Shown here: piece after piece, positions 9,290-19,733 of the stretch
Layout of the letters: each line of letters begins with the position of its first letter
Numbering within the stretch: the stretch's first letter is position 1
Assembly: GCA_964586815.1 (NCBI GenBank)
Contig: CAZPIB010000001.1
Span: 1-55,528 of the forward strand
Direction of reading: 5' to 3'
Source: CAWUJK01 sp964586815
Lineage (GTDB): Bacteria; Patescibacteriota; Gracilibacteria; BD1-5; UBA6164
Length of the DNA: 55,528 nucleotides
The notes under the pieces: model-generated
Seen by the model: the letters and a program-made list of their open reading frames with translations, nothing else
What the model was told of the DNA's origin: nothing
The model's database searches: none
Program-made: the position numbers and the translations under genes

Positions 9290-9338
9290 TCAATAAAAGA
9301 AATTAAAATGAGAAATAGTTTTTAATTAAATTATTGAT
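9289..9338 (+). promoter_or_regulatory. Nested hairpin between rpsH and rplF
   Basis: ATCAATAA (9289-9296) pairs with TTATTGAT (9331-9338) and an inner arm AATTAAAA (9301-9308) pairs with TTTTAATT (9319-9326). There is no T-run at once after it, so it is not a classical terminator; it could set mRNA stability or act as an S8-type binding site. Function inferred only. Confidence 0.4.
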
Positions 9339-9365
9339 CCGATTTATTTTTAATATAAAAAAATT

Positions 9366-9905
9366 ATGTCAAGAATAGGAAAAGCTCCTGTTGAATTATC
9401 TGATAAAGTAGAAGTTACTATATTAGATAATAATATAAAAATAAAAGGAGCTCTATGAGAATTATCTTTTGATTTTAGATTTGATTTTGTAGAAGTAAAA
9501 AAAGAAGATAATCAAATTATAGTTACTCCTTTAAGTGAAAAAAATTCTGCTATGTGGGGAACTACTAGAGCTATTATAAATAATATGGTTATTTGAGTAA
9601 CTAAAGGTTATAAAAAATCTCTAGAAATAAATTGAGTTGGTTATAAATTTGAAGTACAAGGAAATAAATTAATATTAAGTATTGGTTTTTCTCATAAAGT
9701 CTCAATTACTGTACCTTGTGAATTAAAAGTTGCTTTAGATGATAAATTAAAGAATGTTTTACACATTACTTGAATTAATAAACAATTAGTTTGAGAATTT
9801 GCCTCTAAAATAAGAGCTAAAAAGAAACCAGAACCATATAAAGGTAAAGGTATTAAATATGTATGAGAACATATTAGAAGAAAAGCTGGTAAAACTGGTA
9901 AATAA
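9366..9905 (+). CDS. rplF: 50S ribosomal protein uL6
   Basis: 179 residues, two tandem L6 folds at the base of the L7/L12 stalk. MSRIGKAPVELSDKVEV, TRAIINNMVIGVTKGYKKSL, EINGVGYKFEVQGNKL and the C-terminal PEPYKGKGIKYVGEHIRRKA are all present. TGA encodes the Gly of VIGVTKG, NGVGY and VGEH. Confidence 0.96.
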
Positions 9906-9941
9906 TAAACTTATTTTTTAAATTTGTAACTAAATTAATTT

Positions 9942-10286
9942 ATGTTAGCAAAAGTATTAAAAAGAATTAGAAGACATGCTAGAGTTAGATCTCAAATTAG
10001 TGGTACAGTTACTAGACCTAGATTAGCTATCTTTAGAAGTAATTCTAATATCTATGCTCAACTTATTGATGATATTAATGGTAAAACTCTTGGATCAGCT
10101 TCAGATTTGAAAATGAAAAAAGAGTGAACTAAAACTGAAATGTCAAAAAAAGTTTGAGAAGAAATTGCAAAAATTGCTATAAAATTAAAAATAACTGAGG
10201 TTGTTTTTGATAGAGGTGGTTTTGCATATCATGGTAGAGTTAAAGCTTTAGCTGATACAGCTAGAGAAACTGGATTAAAATTTTAA
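9942..10286 (+). CDS. rplR: 50S ribosomal protein uL18
   Basis: 114 residues; 5S rRNA-binding protein. The Arg-rich N-terminus RIRRHARVRSQISGTVTRPR, then LAIFRSNSNIYAQLIDD, and the C-terminal VVFDRGGFAYHGRVKALAD match the family. TGA codons lie at residues 62 and about 73. Confidence 0.95.
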
Positions 10287-10303
10287 TTAATTAAACTATT
10301 AGT

Positions 10304-10786
10304 ATGGCTAATGATTCTAGAAATCCTAGAAGAGGATGAGCAAAATTTGGAAAACCAAAAAAAGAGTTCAGAGAAGAGCTTCTTGCTATTGATAGAGTAA
10401 CTAGAGTTACTGCTTGAGGTAGACAACTTAGATTTAGAGCAGTAATGCTTTTATGAGATGGAAAAGGAAGAGTTGCTCTTTGAACTGGTAAATCTTGGGA
10501 AGTAGTTGATGCTATTGCAAAAGCTGTTTCTAATGCAAAAAAGAATATGGTAACTGTTGTTATAGAAAATGGTACTGTCCCTTATAATATTAAAGCTAAA
10601 TTTAAAGCTGCACAAGTTATGGTTCATCCTGCATCTGAAGGGACATGAATAATTGCTTGAGGTGCTGCTAGAAAAGTTTTAATGGTAGCTTGATATAAAA
10701 ATGTTTTAGCAAAAAGATATGGCTCTACTAACCTTATCAATAATGCTAAAGCTATGATTAAAGCATTAACTTCTTTTAAAAAATAA
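10304..10786 (+). CDS. rpsE: 30S ribosomal protein uS5
   Basis: 160 residues. S5 contributes to decoding fidelity and the mRNA entry helicase. EELLAIDRVTRVTAGGRQLR is the N-terminal dsRBD-like motif; KGRVALGTGKSWEVVDAIAK and PASEGTGIIAGGAARKVL follow. Directly downstream one expects rpmD (uL30), but the next gene is rplO, consistent with loss of uL30 reported across CPR. Confidence 0.96.
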
Positions 10787-10820
10787 TTTTTTTAAATAAG
10801 AAGATTTAAATCTTAAGAAA

Positions 10821-11288
10821 ATGATAATTATGTTATCTTGAAATAATATTAAACCAAATCCATGATCTACAAAGACCTCTAAAAGACTTTGAAGAGGTAA
10901 TGGTTCTGGTAAATGAACATTTTGTGGTAGAGGTATGAATGGTCAAAATTCTAGATCAGGTGGTTGAGTTCCAGATTGGTTTGAATGAGGTCAAACTCCT
11001 TTATTTAGAAGATTACCAAAATTAAAAGGTTTTTCTAATTTTAAATTTAAAAAACATTTTAATATTATTAATCTATCAGACCTTGAAATTCTTGCTTCAA
11101 AAAATATTTTTGATATAAACTTTGAGGTATTATTAAAAAATTGAATGATTTCTAAAAAAAGAATAAAAGCTGTTAAGTTATTAGCAAAAGGTGAATTAAC
11201 TAAAAAACTAAATATTTCAATAGATAAAGCTTCCTCATCAGCTATAAAAGCTATTGAAAAAGCTTGATGAAAAATTGAAATTAAATAG
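10821..11288 (+). CDS. rplO: 50S ribosomal protein uL15
   Basis: 155 residues. L15 is a late assembly protein. The Gly/Arg-rich N-terminus (KRLGRGNGSGKGTFCGRGMN and GQNSRSGGGVPDWFEGGQTP) and the FRRLPKLKGFSNFKFKK block are typical. Two starts are close: ATG 10821 (MIIMLSGNN) and ATG 10830 (MLSGNN); the second is equally likely. UGA is heavily used in the Gly-rich part. Confidence 0.95.
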
Positions 11289-11293
11289 TAAAT

Positions 11294-11318
11294 CCAATCT
11301 TTAATTAGCTTGGTTTTT
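11294..11318 (+). terminator. Weak hairpin with T-tract between rplO and secY
   Basis: CCAA and TTGG arms around TCTTTAATTAGC, followed by seven T. The stem is short, so it could act as an attenuator that lowers secY expression rather than a full terminator. No other promoter was clear before secY. Confidence 0.35.
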
Positions 11319-11379
11319 TTATTGATTTTTAAGTATTTATATTTATAATTACTTAAAATTATATTTTTAATAAAAATTT

Positions 11380-12660
11380 ATGATAAAAAGTTTAAAATCT
11401 GTTTTTGAAATAAAACATCTTAGAAAAAAAATTATTGCTGTACTACTTCTTATATTAGTTTTTAAGGTATTATCTGTAATACCTGTTCCTGGTGCTAATA
11501 CTGAGATAGTGGCTTCAATATTTGAGGATTGAAATAATTCTGGATTAGCTTTTTTTTCAGCTTTGATGTGAGGTTGATTAACTAACTTTTCTATTATTTT
11601 AATGTGACTAGCCCCTTATATTAATGCAGTTATAATAATTCAATTACTTTGAGTAATTATTCCTAAAATTGGGGACTTACAAAAAGAAGGAGAACAAGGT
11701 CAAAAAGTAATTACTAAATGGACTAGAAGATTAACTCTTCCTTTAGCTCTTGCTCAGTCATATGGTATGATTATTCTTATGAATTCTCTTGCTGGTGGTC
11801 AACCTATTATTAATACTGATGATTTTTCAGTAATACTAACTGCTATGTTAATTATTACTGCTTGAACTATGTTTCTTATGTGGTTATGAGAAGTTATGAC
11901 TGAATATGGTATTGGTAATGGTATCTCAATAATTATTACTGCTTGAGTTTTATCAATGGCTCCACAAACAATTATGTGATTTATAGGTGCTGAAGACTAT
12001 TCTTTATTTGCAGCTATAACTTTAGCAACTCTTGCTATAATATATGTAATAGTAAAATTTACTGAATGAAATAGAAGAATTCCTGTTATCTATACTAGAA
12101 CTGGTAGAGAAGAAAATTCTTATTTTCCTATAAAGGTTAATCAAGCAGGTATGATACCAATCATATTTGCTGTATCTCTTGTTACTTTTCCATCTATTTT
12201 AGGGCAATTGTTAGCAAATCCAAATAATTCAGCTAATGCTCAAGCTATTGGTAATTTTTTTCAGACTTATTTAAGTATGGGTAATCCTACTTGGAGCTTA
12301 GTTATATTTTACTTTTTACTTGTAGTAGCATTTTCATTTTTCTATGTTTCTATTACATTTAATACTGAGCAAGTTGCTGAAAATATTCAAAAAAGAGGAG
12401 GATATATTCCAGGAATAAGACCTGGAGCAGATACTGCTAACTATTTATCTAAAGTCTCTAATCACTTAAATGTATTTGGTTGAAGTTTTCTGGCTTTAAT
12501 TGCAGTACTCCCCTATATAGTTTCAATTCTTAGAGGAGGAGAAACAATTGATTTTATTATATCGGGAGCTTGATTAATTATTATAGTTTCTGTTGTGCTT
12601 GATCTTATTAGAAAAGTTGACACAGAAGTAAAAATGTTTGATTATTCAAAATTTAAATAA
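11380..12660 (+). CDS. secY: Preprotein translocase channel SecY
   Basis: 426 residues with about ten membrane segments. SecY is the pore of the Sec translocon, exporting the surface proteins encoded nearby. N-terminal helix after KHLRKKIIAVLLL, IPVPGAN in the periplasmic loop, MGLAPYINAVIIIQLLGV (the conserved APYI), GNGISIIITAGVLS and the cytoplasmic RRIPVIYTRTGREEN loop with IPIKVN-like YFPIKVNQAGMIP are all visible. The C-terminal loop KRGGYIPGIRPGADTANYLS is the ribosome/SecA contact. It closes the operon; adk, map, infA and the rpsM-rpoA genes are not here. Confidence 0.97.
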
Positions 12661-12706
12661 AAAAACAGTTTTCTTTAAAAGAATATAATAAAAAAATTAA
12701 AAAGAT

Positions 12707-12734
12707 TTGCTTTTTTTAAAAAAAAGGCTAGTGT
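12707..12734 (+). promoter_or_regulatory. Possible promoter of the HU gene
   Basis: TTGCTT (12707-12712), 16-base A/T spacer, TAGTGT (12729-12734). The upstream TTTGCTTT resembles the element ahead of rplC. AGGAG at 12737-12741 lies in the leader but about 27 bases before the ATG, too far for a standard ribosome-binding site. Confidence 0.35.
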
Positions 12735-12768
12735 AAAGGAGTTATCTTATTTATTAATAACAAGTATT

Positions 12769-13041
12769 ATGAAAAAACAAGATTTTATTAAAGGAGTTGC
12801 AAATGATGCAGGATTATCTCAAGATGCAGTTGCTAAAGTTTTAGCTACTATGATTGGTACTATTACTAGTGAATTACAAAAAGGTGGAGAAGTAAATATT
12901 ACTGGTTTTGGTGCTTTTAAAATATCAGCTAGAGCTGCTAGAAATGGAGTTAATCCAAGAACTGGTGAAAAAATTAAAATTGCTGCTATGAATTCTCCTG
13001 TTTTCAGAGCTGGTAAAACTTTAAAAGAAGCTGTTAGATAA
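12769..13041 (+). CDS. hup: HU-family DNA-binding protein
   Basis: 90 residues, the standard HU/IHF length. HU bends and compacts DNA as a dimer. MKKQDFIKGVANDAGLSQDA is the N-terminal helix pair; GEVNITGFGAFKISARAARN leads into the beta-arm NPRTGEKIKIAAMNSPVFRA, with the Pro-carrying RNGVNPRTG tip that intercalates DNA. It has no in-frame TGA. A strong terminator follows. Confidence 0.96.
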   Translation: MKKQDFIKGVANDAGLSQDAVAKVLATMIGTITSELQKGGEVNITGFGAFKISARAARNGVNPRTGEKIKIAAMNSPVFRAGKTLKEAVR

Positions 13042-13057
13042 TAAAAATTTTTTTATA

Positions 13058-13092
13058 AAAAAACTTAATTTATATAAATTAAGTTTTTTTTT
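13058..13092 (+). terminator. Rho-independent terminator after HU gene
   Basis: AAAAAACTTAATTTATATAA then ATTAAGTTTTTTTT forms a 13-14 bp stem with a short loop and T-run directly after the HU gene. Confidence 0.85.
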
Positions 13093-13119
13093 GACTTTTA
13101 AATTTTGATATGATAAAAT
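13091..13119 (+). promoter_or_regulatory. Sigma70-type promoter for the LPXTG-like surface protein
   Basis: TTGACT (13091-13096), exact 17-base spacer and TAAAAT (13114-13119), ending 30 bases before the start codon at 13150. The -35 box overlaps the tail of the preceding terminator. One of the best promoter matches in the window. Confidence 0.65.
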
Positions 13120-13149
13120 ATATTTGTATATTATAATTAATTTTTACTT

Positions 13150-13974
13150 ATGAAATTTATAAAAACTCTTATAGCAATATTTATTAGTATAATTATTGTT
13201 AATAATGCATTTGCTGAAAATACTAATTTATCAATTATTGATATTGATTCATCAAATTCTAACTTAATAAAAATATTTTTTGATAAAGAAATTGAATCTA
13301 GCAATCTAAATATAGATTGAACAATTAAAGTATTTAAAGATTTAAAATACAATAATATTGTAAAAGAATTAGAAAATAATAGAACAATCTCTATTAATTT
13401 AAAAGATAATTTAGAAAAAAACACTAGCTATAGTTTTCTATCTATTTATTGAACTGAATGAAATATTGATTTTAAAATATATGACATAATTGATTGACTT
13501 AAAGTAATATGAGGCCCAACTAGCTGAATTAAAGAGTTAAATATAATTGACTCTAACACTATAAAGATTATTTTTATTAAAGATATTATTTGAAATAGTA
13601 TTGATATTAAGATTTTAGAAGAATATAAAACTAAGTGATTAAGTATCGATAAAGATAATAATAAAAAAATTAATGTTAATCTTTTAAATAATTTATCTAA
13701 AAATTCTAATTATTTACTTATGTTATTTACTTTTTCAAATTATGAAAAAGTAGAATTTATAATAAATAACCCAATTTTTGACTTTTTAACTAAGGATTCT
13801 TTAGAAAAGGCTAAAATTATAGAAATTGAAGAAATTAAAAAGGAAGAAAGAATTTGATATGTAGCATTTAATTCTGCTGAAACTCCTGATACTTGAGCTG
13901 AAACTTGGATACTGTTACTCGCAACATTTTTATTATCAAATTTTCTTTATTTTAGAAAAAAGTTTACTAAATAA
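13150..13974 (+). CDS. Secreted surface protein with LPXTG-like C-terminal anchor
   Basis: 274 residues. A clear signal peptide (MKFIKTLIAIFISIIIVNNA, cleavage likely after NAFA), then beta-rich sequence of two similar Ig-like/FNIII-size segments (residues about 27-120 and 121-210, each with an INL..N.NYxxL strand). The C-terminus reads TPDTGAET, a hydrophobic stretch WILLLATFLLSNFLYF and a RKK tail, the layout of a sortase sorting signal. In monoderm bacteria a sortase joins the Thr of such a motif to the wall. No sortase gene lies in this window. The domain content is otherwise unrecognised; its own promoter and terminator make it a single-gene unit. Confidence 0.65.
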
Positions 13975-13979
13975 TTAGA

Positions 13980-14017
13980 AAAAAGAATTAAACTAAATTT
14001 TAGTGTAATTCTTTTTT
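13980..14017 (+). terminator. Rho-independent terminator
   Basis: AAAAAGAATTA...TAATTCTTTTTTT with inner ACTAAA/TTTAGT arms just after the surface-protein stop. Long A/T stem with T-run. Confidence 0.75.
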
Positions 14018-14079
14018 TGTGTTTTAAAATAATTAAGTAATATATAAATATATTTTATATAAAAATAAAAATAAAAATT

Positions 14080-14904
14080 ATGTTACTAGATTGAAAAGAA
14101 TTAAGTAAAAAAATATATAATCATTTAAAAAAAGAAGTTTTAAAAAGAGATAAAAAAATAACTCTTTGAGTAATACTAGTTTGAAATAATTCTTCTTCAA
14201 TAAGATATATAAAACAAAAAAAAAAATGGGCTGATTATATTTGAATAGGATTTGTTTTTAAAAAAGTAGATGAAAGTATTTCTGAAAAAGATTTACTTAA
14301 TTTAATTTGAGATTTTAATAAATCAGATAAAATTACAGGTTTTATAATACAGTTGCCACTTCCAAAACATATTAATGAAAATAAAATTATTGCATCTGTT
14401 TCTCCAAATAAAGATGTTGATTGATTCCATCCTATTAATCAATGAAAAATATTAATTTGAGATAATTCATGATTTATACCTTGTACTCCAGCTTGAATAA
14501 TGGAATTTTTTATAGAGGAAAAAATAAATTTAGAAGGGAAATACATAACTGTTATTTGAAAAAGTAATATTGTTTGAAAACCAATTACAAATTTACTTAT
14601 AAATGCTTGAGCAACTGTTATAAGCTGTAATTCTAAAACTTCTAATTTAAAAAAATTTACAAGTTTTTCAGATATAATTATTGTAGCTGCTTGAAAACCA
14701 TGACTTTTAAAGGCTTCAATGGTAAAACATTGATCAATTGTTATTGATGTTTGATTTACTATTATAAAAGAAAAAATATTTTGAGACGCTGAAACTAAAA
14801 ATATTGATTTAATGTGAGTAAAAATAACACCTGTTCCAGGATGAGTTTGAGCTCTTACAGTTGCTATGCTTATGAAAAATACTTTAAAAGCTTGAAATAT
14901 TTAA
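14080..14904 (+). CDS. folD: Methylenetetrahydrofolate dehydrogenase/cyclohydrolase FolD
   Basis: 274 residues. FolD interconverts methylene-, methenyl- and 10-formyl-tetrahydrofolate using NADP. The active-site segment is SSIRYIKQKKKWADYIGI (Tyr and Lys conserved), followed by GFIIQLPLPKHIN, KDVDGFHPINQG, CTPAGI and the Rossmann segment ITVIGKSNIVGKPITNLL. It ends with GVKITPVPGGVGALTVAMLM. At least eight of the conserved glycines are TGA. A one-carbon enzyme in a reduced genome suggests supply of formyl groups or thymidylate. Confidence 0.95.
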
Positions 14905-14920
14905 TTAATTATCATTTAAA

Positions 14921-15796
14921 ATGAAATTATCAAATAGATTCTTAGGGTCACTACTATTGCTTTCAATAATAGGAGCTTTTTATATTTTTTACCAAGTTTT
15001 TTTTAAAATTAAATTAGTTAATTTAGAAATAACTTCAAATAAAGAAAATTTTAGTTGAACTCTGGAAAACATAAAGTTTTCTAAAGATTTTTTTTGTGAA
15101 ACAAGGAAATGTGTAATTAGTGAAATTCCACCATTTGACTACAAATTAAGAATTTCAAAAGATAATTATAAAAATATATCAAAAAATATTAACTTAAAAG
15201 AAAAACAGAGTATTAATATTTTTTTGAAAAAAGATATTAATATAAAAAGAATTGAACAAAAAGAATTGAATAAAAGAGAACAAATTATAGAAAAAATAAA
15301 AAATAAAATAAACTTTTCTTGAGACTATATAAAATATAATAAAATATATTGAGAAGATAATTTAGTTTATTTTATAAAAAATAATAAACTATATTTTTAT
15401 AATTTACTAAATAAGAATTCTTTTTCTATAATACTTAAACCACGAATTAATTATATAAAAAAATTAATTCAAAATACATTATTAATTAATACAGAAGTTT
15501 GAAGTTTTACTTTTAATATTTTAAATAGACAATTAGATTATTTTTCACTTTTTTCTAATTTTATTATTTATAATGAAAGTTATATAGGAGTCATAAATAG
15601 TAGTGATTTAATTAGAAGACAGAATTTTGATTTAGAAAATATTAAATGAAATTTACTTGTTTCATATAATATAAAAACAAAAAAGAAATATATATTAAAA
15701 AATATAAATTTAGAAATAAAAAAAATATTTTTTATAAAAGAAAAATTATTTATAGAAAACAGTTTATGAGAAGTGTTTGAAATTAAAAATTTTTAA
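14921..15796 (+). CDS. Membrane-anchored protein with PEGA-like domain
   Basis: 291 residues. One N-terminal membrane segment (residues about 8-28), then a PEGA-like beta-sandwich (VNLEITSNKENFSGTLENIK up to SINIFLKKDINIK, residues about 36-105), in which a xxPxxYxLRISKDNYKN strand pair is the recognisable part. The remainder consists of repeated short strands around aromatic residues and may be half of a beta-propeller. PEGA domains are extracytoplasmic and usually bind the cell envelope. It starts 16 bases after folD and is likely cotranscribed. The rest is not recognised. Confidence 0.5.
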
Positions 15797-15892
15797 AAAT
15801 TTTATAAAATGAGCTTACTTATTATCTATAGTATTTTTGGTTGATTTTTTTATGAATAAAAGTTAAATTTAAATTTAAATAAATAAAAAATA

Positions 15893-16321
15893 ATGTTAAT
15901 TATAAAAAATAAATTACAAAGAAAAGAAAAAAAACTTATTTCTAAAATTAAATCACCAAAGTTATATAAAATATTGATTTGATTTATTTTTATAATATTT
16001 GGATTTAAAAAAAAGTATTTAAGTTTTAGGAAAAATAAAAAAAATAGTTGAATAATATCAATTACAAGTGATAATATTTTAGGAACAAAATTTTCATATA
16101 TTGATGACTTAATTGTAGATAAAAAAATAAGAGGAAAATGAATTTGAAAAATTCTTTTTAGTAAAGTTTTAGAAAATGCTGAAAAAGAAAAAAGTGATTA
16201 TATTTTCTTAGTTACAAAAAAAGATAGAAATATATCTTATAATATGTATAAGAAATATGGGTTTAGTTTAATAACAGTATGAATTTGATATTTGGCATAT
16301 AAAAAAATAAATAAAAAATAA
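15893..16321 (+). CDS. GNAT-family N-acetyltransferase
   Basis: 142 residues. The core YIDDLIVDKKIRGKGIGKIL carries the acetyl-CoA pyrophosphate-binding motif R-x-x-G-x-G-I-G, and NISYNMYKKYGFSLI is motif B. The first 45 residues are basic with a short hydrophobic stretch (LIGFIFIIFG), so it may sit at the membrane. The substrate cannot be told; rimI-like or small-molecule transfer are both possible. The TAA stop overlaps the ATG of mnmA (TAATG), so translation is probably coupled. Confidence 0.75.
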
Positions 16322-17367
16322 TGAAAAAAAAAGTATTAATTTGATTATCTGGTTGAGTAGATTCTGCTGTTTCTGCCTATCTTTTAAAAAAAGAAGGCTT
16401 TGATGTTACAGCTGGTTTTATGGTAAACTATAAAACACCAGAAAATCCTAATTGTCAGACAAGAATTGATAAAAAAATAGCAAAACAAGTAGCGAAATAC
16501 CTTGATATTCCTTTTGTTGTTTTTAATTTTGTTGATAGCTATAGTGAGAAAGTTTTGAATTATATGTATGAATGATATAAAAAATGAATCACTCCAAATC
16601 CTGATATAATGTGTAATAAGGAAGTTAAATTTAAGATATTTTTGGAAGAGGCTAAAAAAATGTGATTTGATAAAATTGCTATGGGACATTATGCTAGAAT
16701 TATTGATGACAAATTATTTAAGTGAGTTGATAATAATAAAGATCAATCATATTTTTTGGCTTGATTATCTCAAAATCAATTATCAAAAACTTTATTTCCA
16801 ATAGGAGAATTTAAAAAGGAAGAAGTTAGAAAAATAGCCTTACAAATATGACTTCCAAATGCTATGAGAAAAGATTCTCAAGGTATTTGTTTTGTTTGAA
16901 AAGTTAATATGGCAGAATTTCTTGAGAAAAAAATAAAACCAAAAAAATGACTTGTAAAAGATACTTCTTGAAATATTTTATGAGAACATAAATGAGTATT
17001 TTATTATACTATTGGACAAAGAAAATGAATAGATATTTGAGGACAAAAGCAAGCTATTTTTATAGTAAAAAAAGATTTAAAAAAAAATGAAATTATAATG
17101 TGAACTTCTTTAGATGCGCAACTATATAGAAATAGCTTGATTATAAATAATATAAATTTTGTAAATCCAAAATATAAAAATATTTTATCTTTAAAAGCAA
17201 AATCCAAAATTAGATATAGGCAAATAGATCAAGATTGTGAAATAAAAAAAATTTGAGAAGATAAATTTAAAGTAGACTTTAAGAAAAATCAAAGAGCAGT
17301 AGCAAGTGGGCAAATTTGTGCAATTTATTTATCAAATGAATTAATACTTAGTTGAATTATTGAGTAA
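16321..17367 (+). CDS. mnmA: tRNA-specific 2-thiouridylase MnmA
   Basis: 348 residues. MnmA makes s2U at wobble position 34 of tRNAs for Lys, Glu and Gln, using ATP and a persulfide relay. The PP-loop SGGVDS is at residues 10-15, with TGA for the second Gly. The catalytic Cys pair is visible as IMCNKEVKF (about residue 101) and QGICFVG (about residue 198), and GHYARI follows the first. The middle has PIGxFKKEEVRKIA and the C-terminal beta-barrel YTIGQRKG. Start overlaps the acetyltransferase stop. Confidence 0.96.
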
Positions 17368-17416
17368 TTTTTTAAAAACATATAAAAAATATTTTATCTA
17401 TTAATTTTTAATTTTT

Positions 17417-18760
17417 ATGAAAGAAAAAAAAATTAAAATAATATCAATTTTATTAATTATTTTTATTTTGATAGGAATAATTTTATTTTTAGATTTTAAG
17501 AAATACCAAATTTTTAAGACTAACAATACCATAAAAAGTACTTCCCAAAATACTGAAAAAAATTCAGATAAATTAGAATGAAGTATAGAAATTAAAAGAT
17601 CTTTAGATTTATATACTTATACTATAAAAAATCTAATAGTTCCGAAATTTGATGAAAAAGCTTGAATTATAGAAACTGAAATAATTTTTTCAGAAAATAT
17701 TGATATTTCAAAATCAAAAGTAGAAGTTATTTTTTCAACTAGTAAACTTGCTTGAATTAAAAGAAGTATATTCAATGATTTTTGAGAGAATAAACATAGA
17801 GATGTAATAGAGACTATTGCAAGTATTCTTTCAAATACTTCTTTAGCTTATTATTCAAATATGCTTGGAGAGTTAAGCGAAAATAAATATGAAATAAAAA
17901 AGAATTTGGAAAAGTGAATAAAAAAACTTGAATCTATGCAATTAAAATCTTGATGATTTATATATTGGGAAGGAGATACTAAATTAACTAATTTAAAATT
18001 AAATTCTTATATTCTTTCTACTTTAATTGAAATTAAAAAAATCCATTATTCTAAAGTATTAGATAATTTAATAGATAACTCTATTGTATTTTTAAAAAAT
18101 AATTTTAGTTGAAACTTAGAATTAAGTGATCAAATACATATATTTTTTGCATTAAATAAGGCATGAGAAAAAATAAAATTAGAAATTAATTCTAAAGAAT
18201 TAAATAGATATGAATTATTAAAATATACTTATTGATTATTTTATTTTGATAAAAATAAATATAAAAAAGAAATAGAAAATAACTTAATTTTATTAAGTAG
18301 TTTTTTTGAAAAATATAAAGACTATAAAAAACTTGATTCAGATATAACAAAACAAAAAGCTATATTTACTAGTCTACTATTGGATTTAGATTATAATAAA
18401 GTTTATACAGATAGATTAATTACTAGTTTATATTTAAATAACTACTCAAGTGATTATTTTTCTACAAAAACAAAAATAAATACATTTCTGGTTTTTATAA
18501 AATATACTAAAAAAGAAGGAAATAATAGGATTATTAGATATTGATATTCTTTATGAAATATTCTTAATAGAGGGGATATTTTTTGGATATGATGAAAATA
18601 TTGAATTGTAAAAAAAGAAGAATTTAATTTATCTGACTTAATTATAACTTGAGATAAAAAAGTATACTTTAGAATTGCAAATTTAAGTCCTTGAATTTTA
18701 TACTCAACAATTATTTTTAAAAAATATTCAAAATATATTAAAAAAACTTCTCCTTATTAA
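17417..18760 (+). CDS. Alpha-2-macroglobulin-like thioester-domain protein lacking the thioester
   Basis: 447 residues. One N-terminal membrane helix (about residues 7-27), a linker, a beta region (about 55-120) and then an all-helical part that follows the complement/A2M TED fold. HRDVIETIASILSN is in the place of the YPxGCxEQ thioester segment, GIKKLESMQLKSGGFIYWEG matches the L..LQ..DGGFGYW motif, and YFSTKTKINTFLVFIKYTKK matches the WSTQETAWALLAL motif. A2M-type proteins trap proteases; bacterial ones lie in the periplasm. The Cys and Gln needed for the thioester are missing (Thr and Glu present instead), and the macroglobulin domains before TED are absent. It may serve as a binding domain only. 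Confidence 0.65.
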
Positions 18761-18850
18761 CTTATTAAATTTTTAATTTGGGACTATACCATAAAGTGTG
18801 CAAATAGAATTTTTATATTTTTATATAAAAATATTTATTTTATATACTTT
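18761..18850. terminator. Convergent intergenic region with hairpin
   Basis: It lies between two genes that end towards each other. TATTTTTATATAAAAATA (around 18817-18834) is a perfect palindrome with T-rich flanks on both sides and can stop transcription from either direction. Nothing else is seen. Confidence 0.5.
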
Positions 18851-19645
18851 TTATTCATAGTTTTTAAGAAAATGATCTTGTAATTTACCTATTTTTTTAT
18901 TTTCAATAATAAGAGATATAGTTTTATTAAATTCTTCTAATGAATTGTAAATTTTTCATTCAAATAATATAACTTCTTTTCAATTAATTATTTTTGTTTT
19001 ATATTTTATAATAAAATTTTCTTTATTTAATACTCTATCATATAAAATAACTAGCTCTTTTTCTACTATATACTCTTTTTCTATAGTATTTACTTTACAT
19101 TGAGTAGTATCTAGTTTGCATTTACCTTTTTCTATTGCTAAAAGTAAATTGTATTTATAGTTATTTAAATTATGAATAGTAGGCATATATATAAATAATA
19201 TTAATATTCAAACTATAGTAACTCATATTAATAACATTATAAAACCAAGTCTAGTTTTTGGTTTTAGGGTTTTTTTTATTTTTTTTATTTTTTCTAAAAT
19301 AGTTTCTTTTTCTCTATTAAATTCAGATTCATAATTTAAAAAAACTTCTTTAGTTTTAACTGCTTCTTTACTTGGAGTGCTTATTTTTTCAGTATCCTTT
19401 TCACTTATTTTTACTAATTTTTCTTGTTTATTAAGTTTCATTTCACTTAAATCTAAATTATGTGTTTTTTCAGTATTAAGATTATTATCTAGAATTTTTT
19501 CTAAAGGAGATTTATTTTTTTTTTGGTATACTGGAGTTACATTAGTAGTTTCTTTAGTTTTACTATTTGAAATATTTATAGATCCGTCTTTAATATTATT
19601 TGTTAAAGCTCAAATATTTAGCTTAAAAGGTTTTTTATTACTCAT
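18851..19645 (-). CDS. Single-pass membrane protein with long charged cytoplasmic N-terminus
   Basis: 264 residues, not recognised. The first 130 residues are charged and low in structure (many Lys, Thr, Ser, Glu, with a probable coiled coil around REKETILEKIKKIKKTLK), then one membrane helix (FIMLLIGVTIVGILILFIYM, about 135-155). The external part has two Cys nine residues apart (GKCKLDTTQCK) and further helices. Starts with MSNKKPFKLN. Its promoter should lie in 19646-19733. TGA is used in the TM region, so a standard-code caller splits it in two. Confidence 0.6.
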
Positions 19646-19733
19646 TTTTTTGTATTTTTATAAAAAAATTATTATATAAATATATTATATAATAATTTGT
19701 AAAAAAAATCAAAAAATCAAAAAAAATTAATAT

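Noticed and set aside
15809..15860. Tiny frame MSLLIIYSIFGGFFYE before the acetyltransferase
   Set aside because: Only 16 codons and no ribosome-binding context; may be leader noise.
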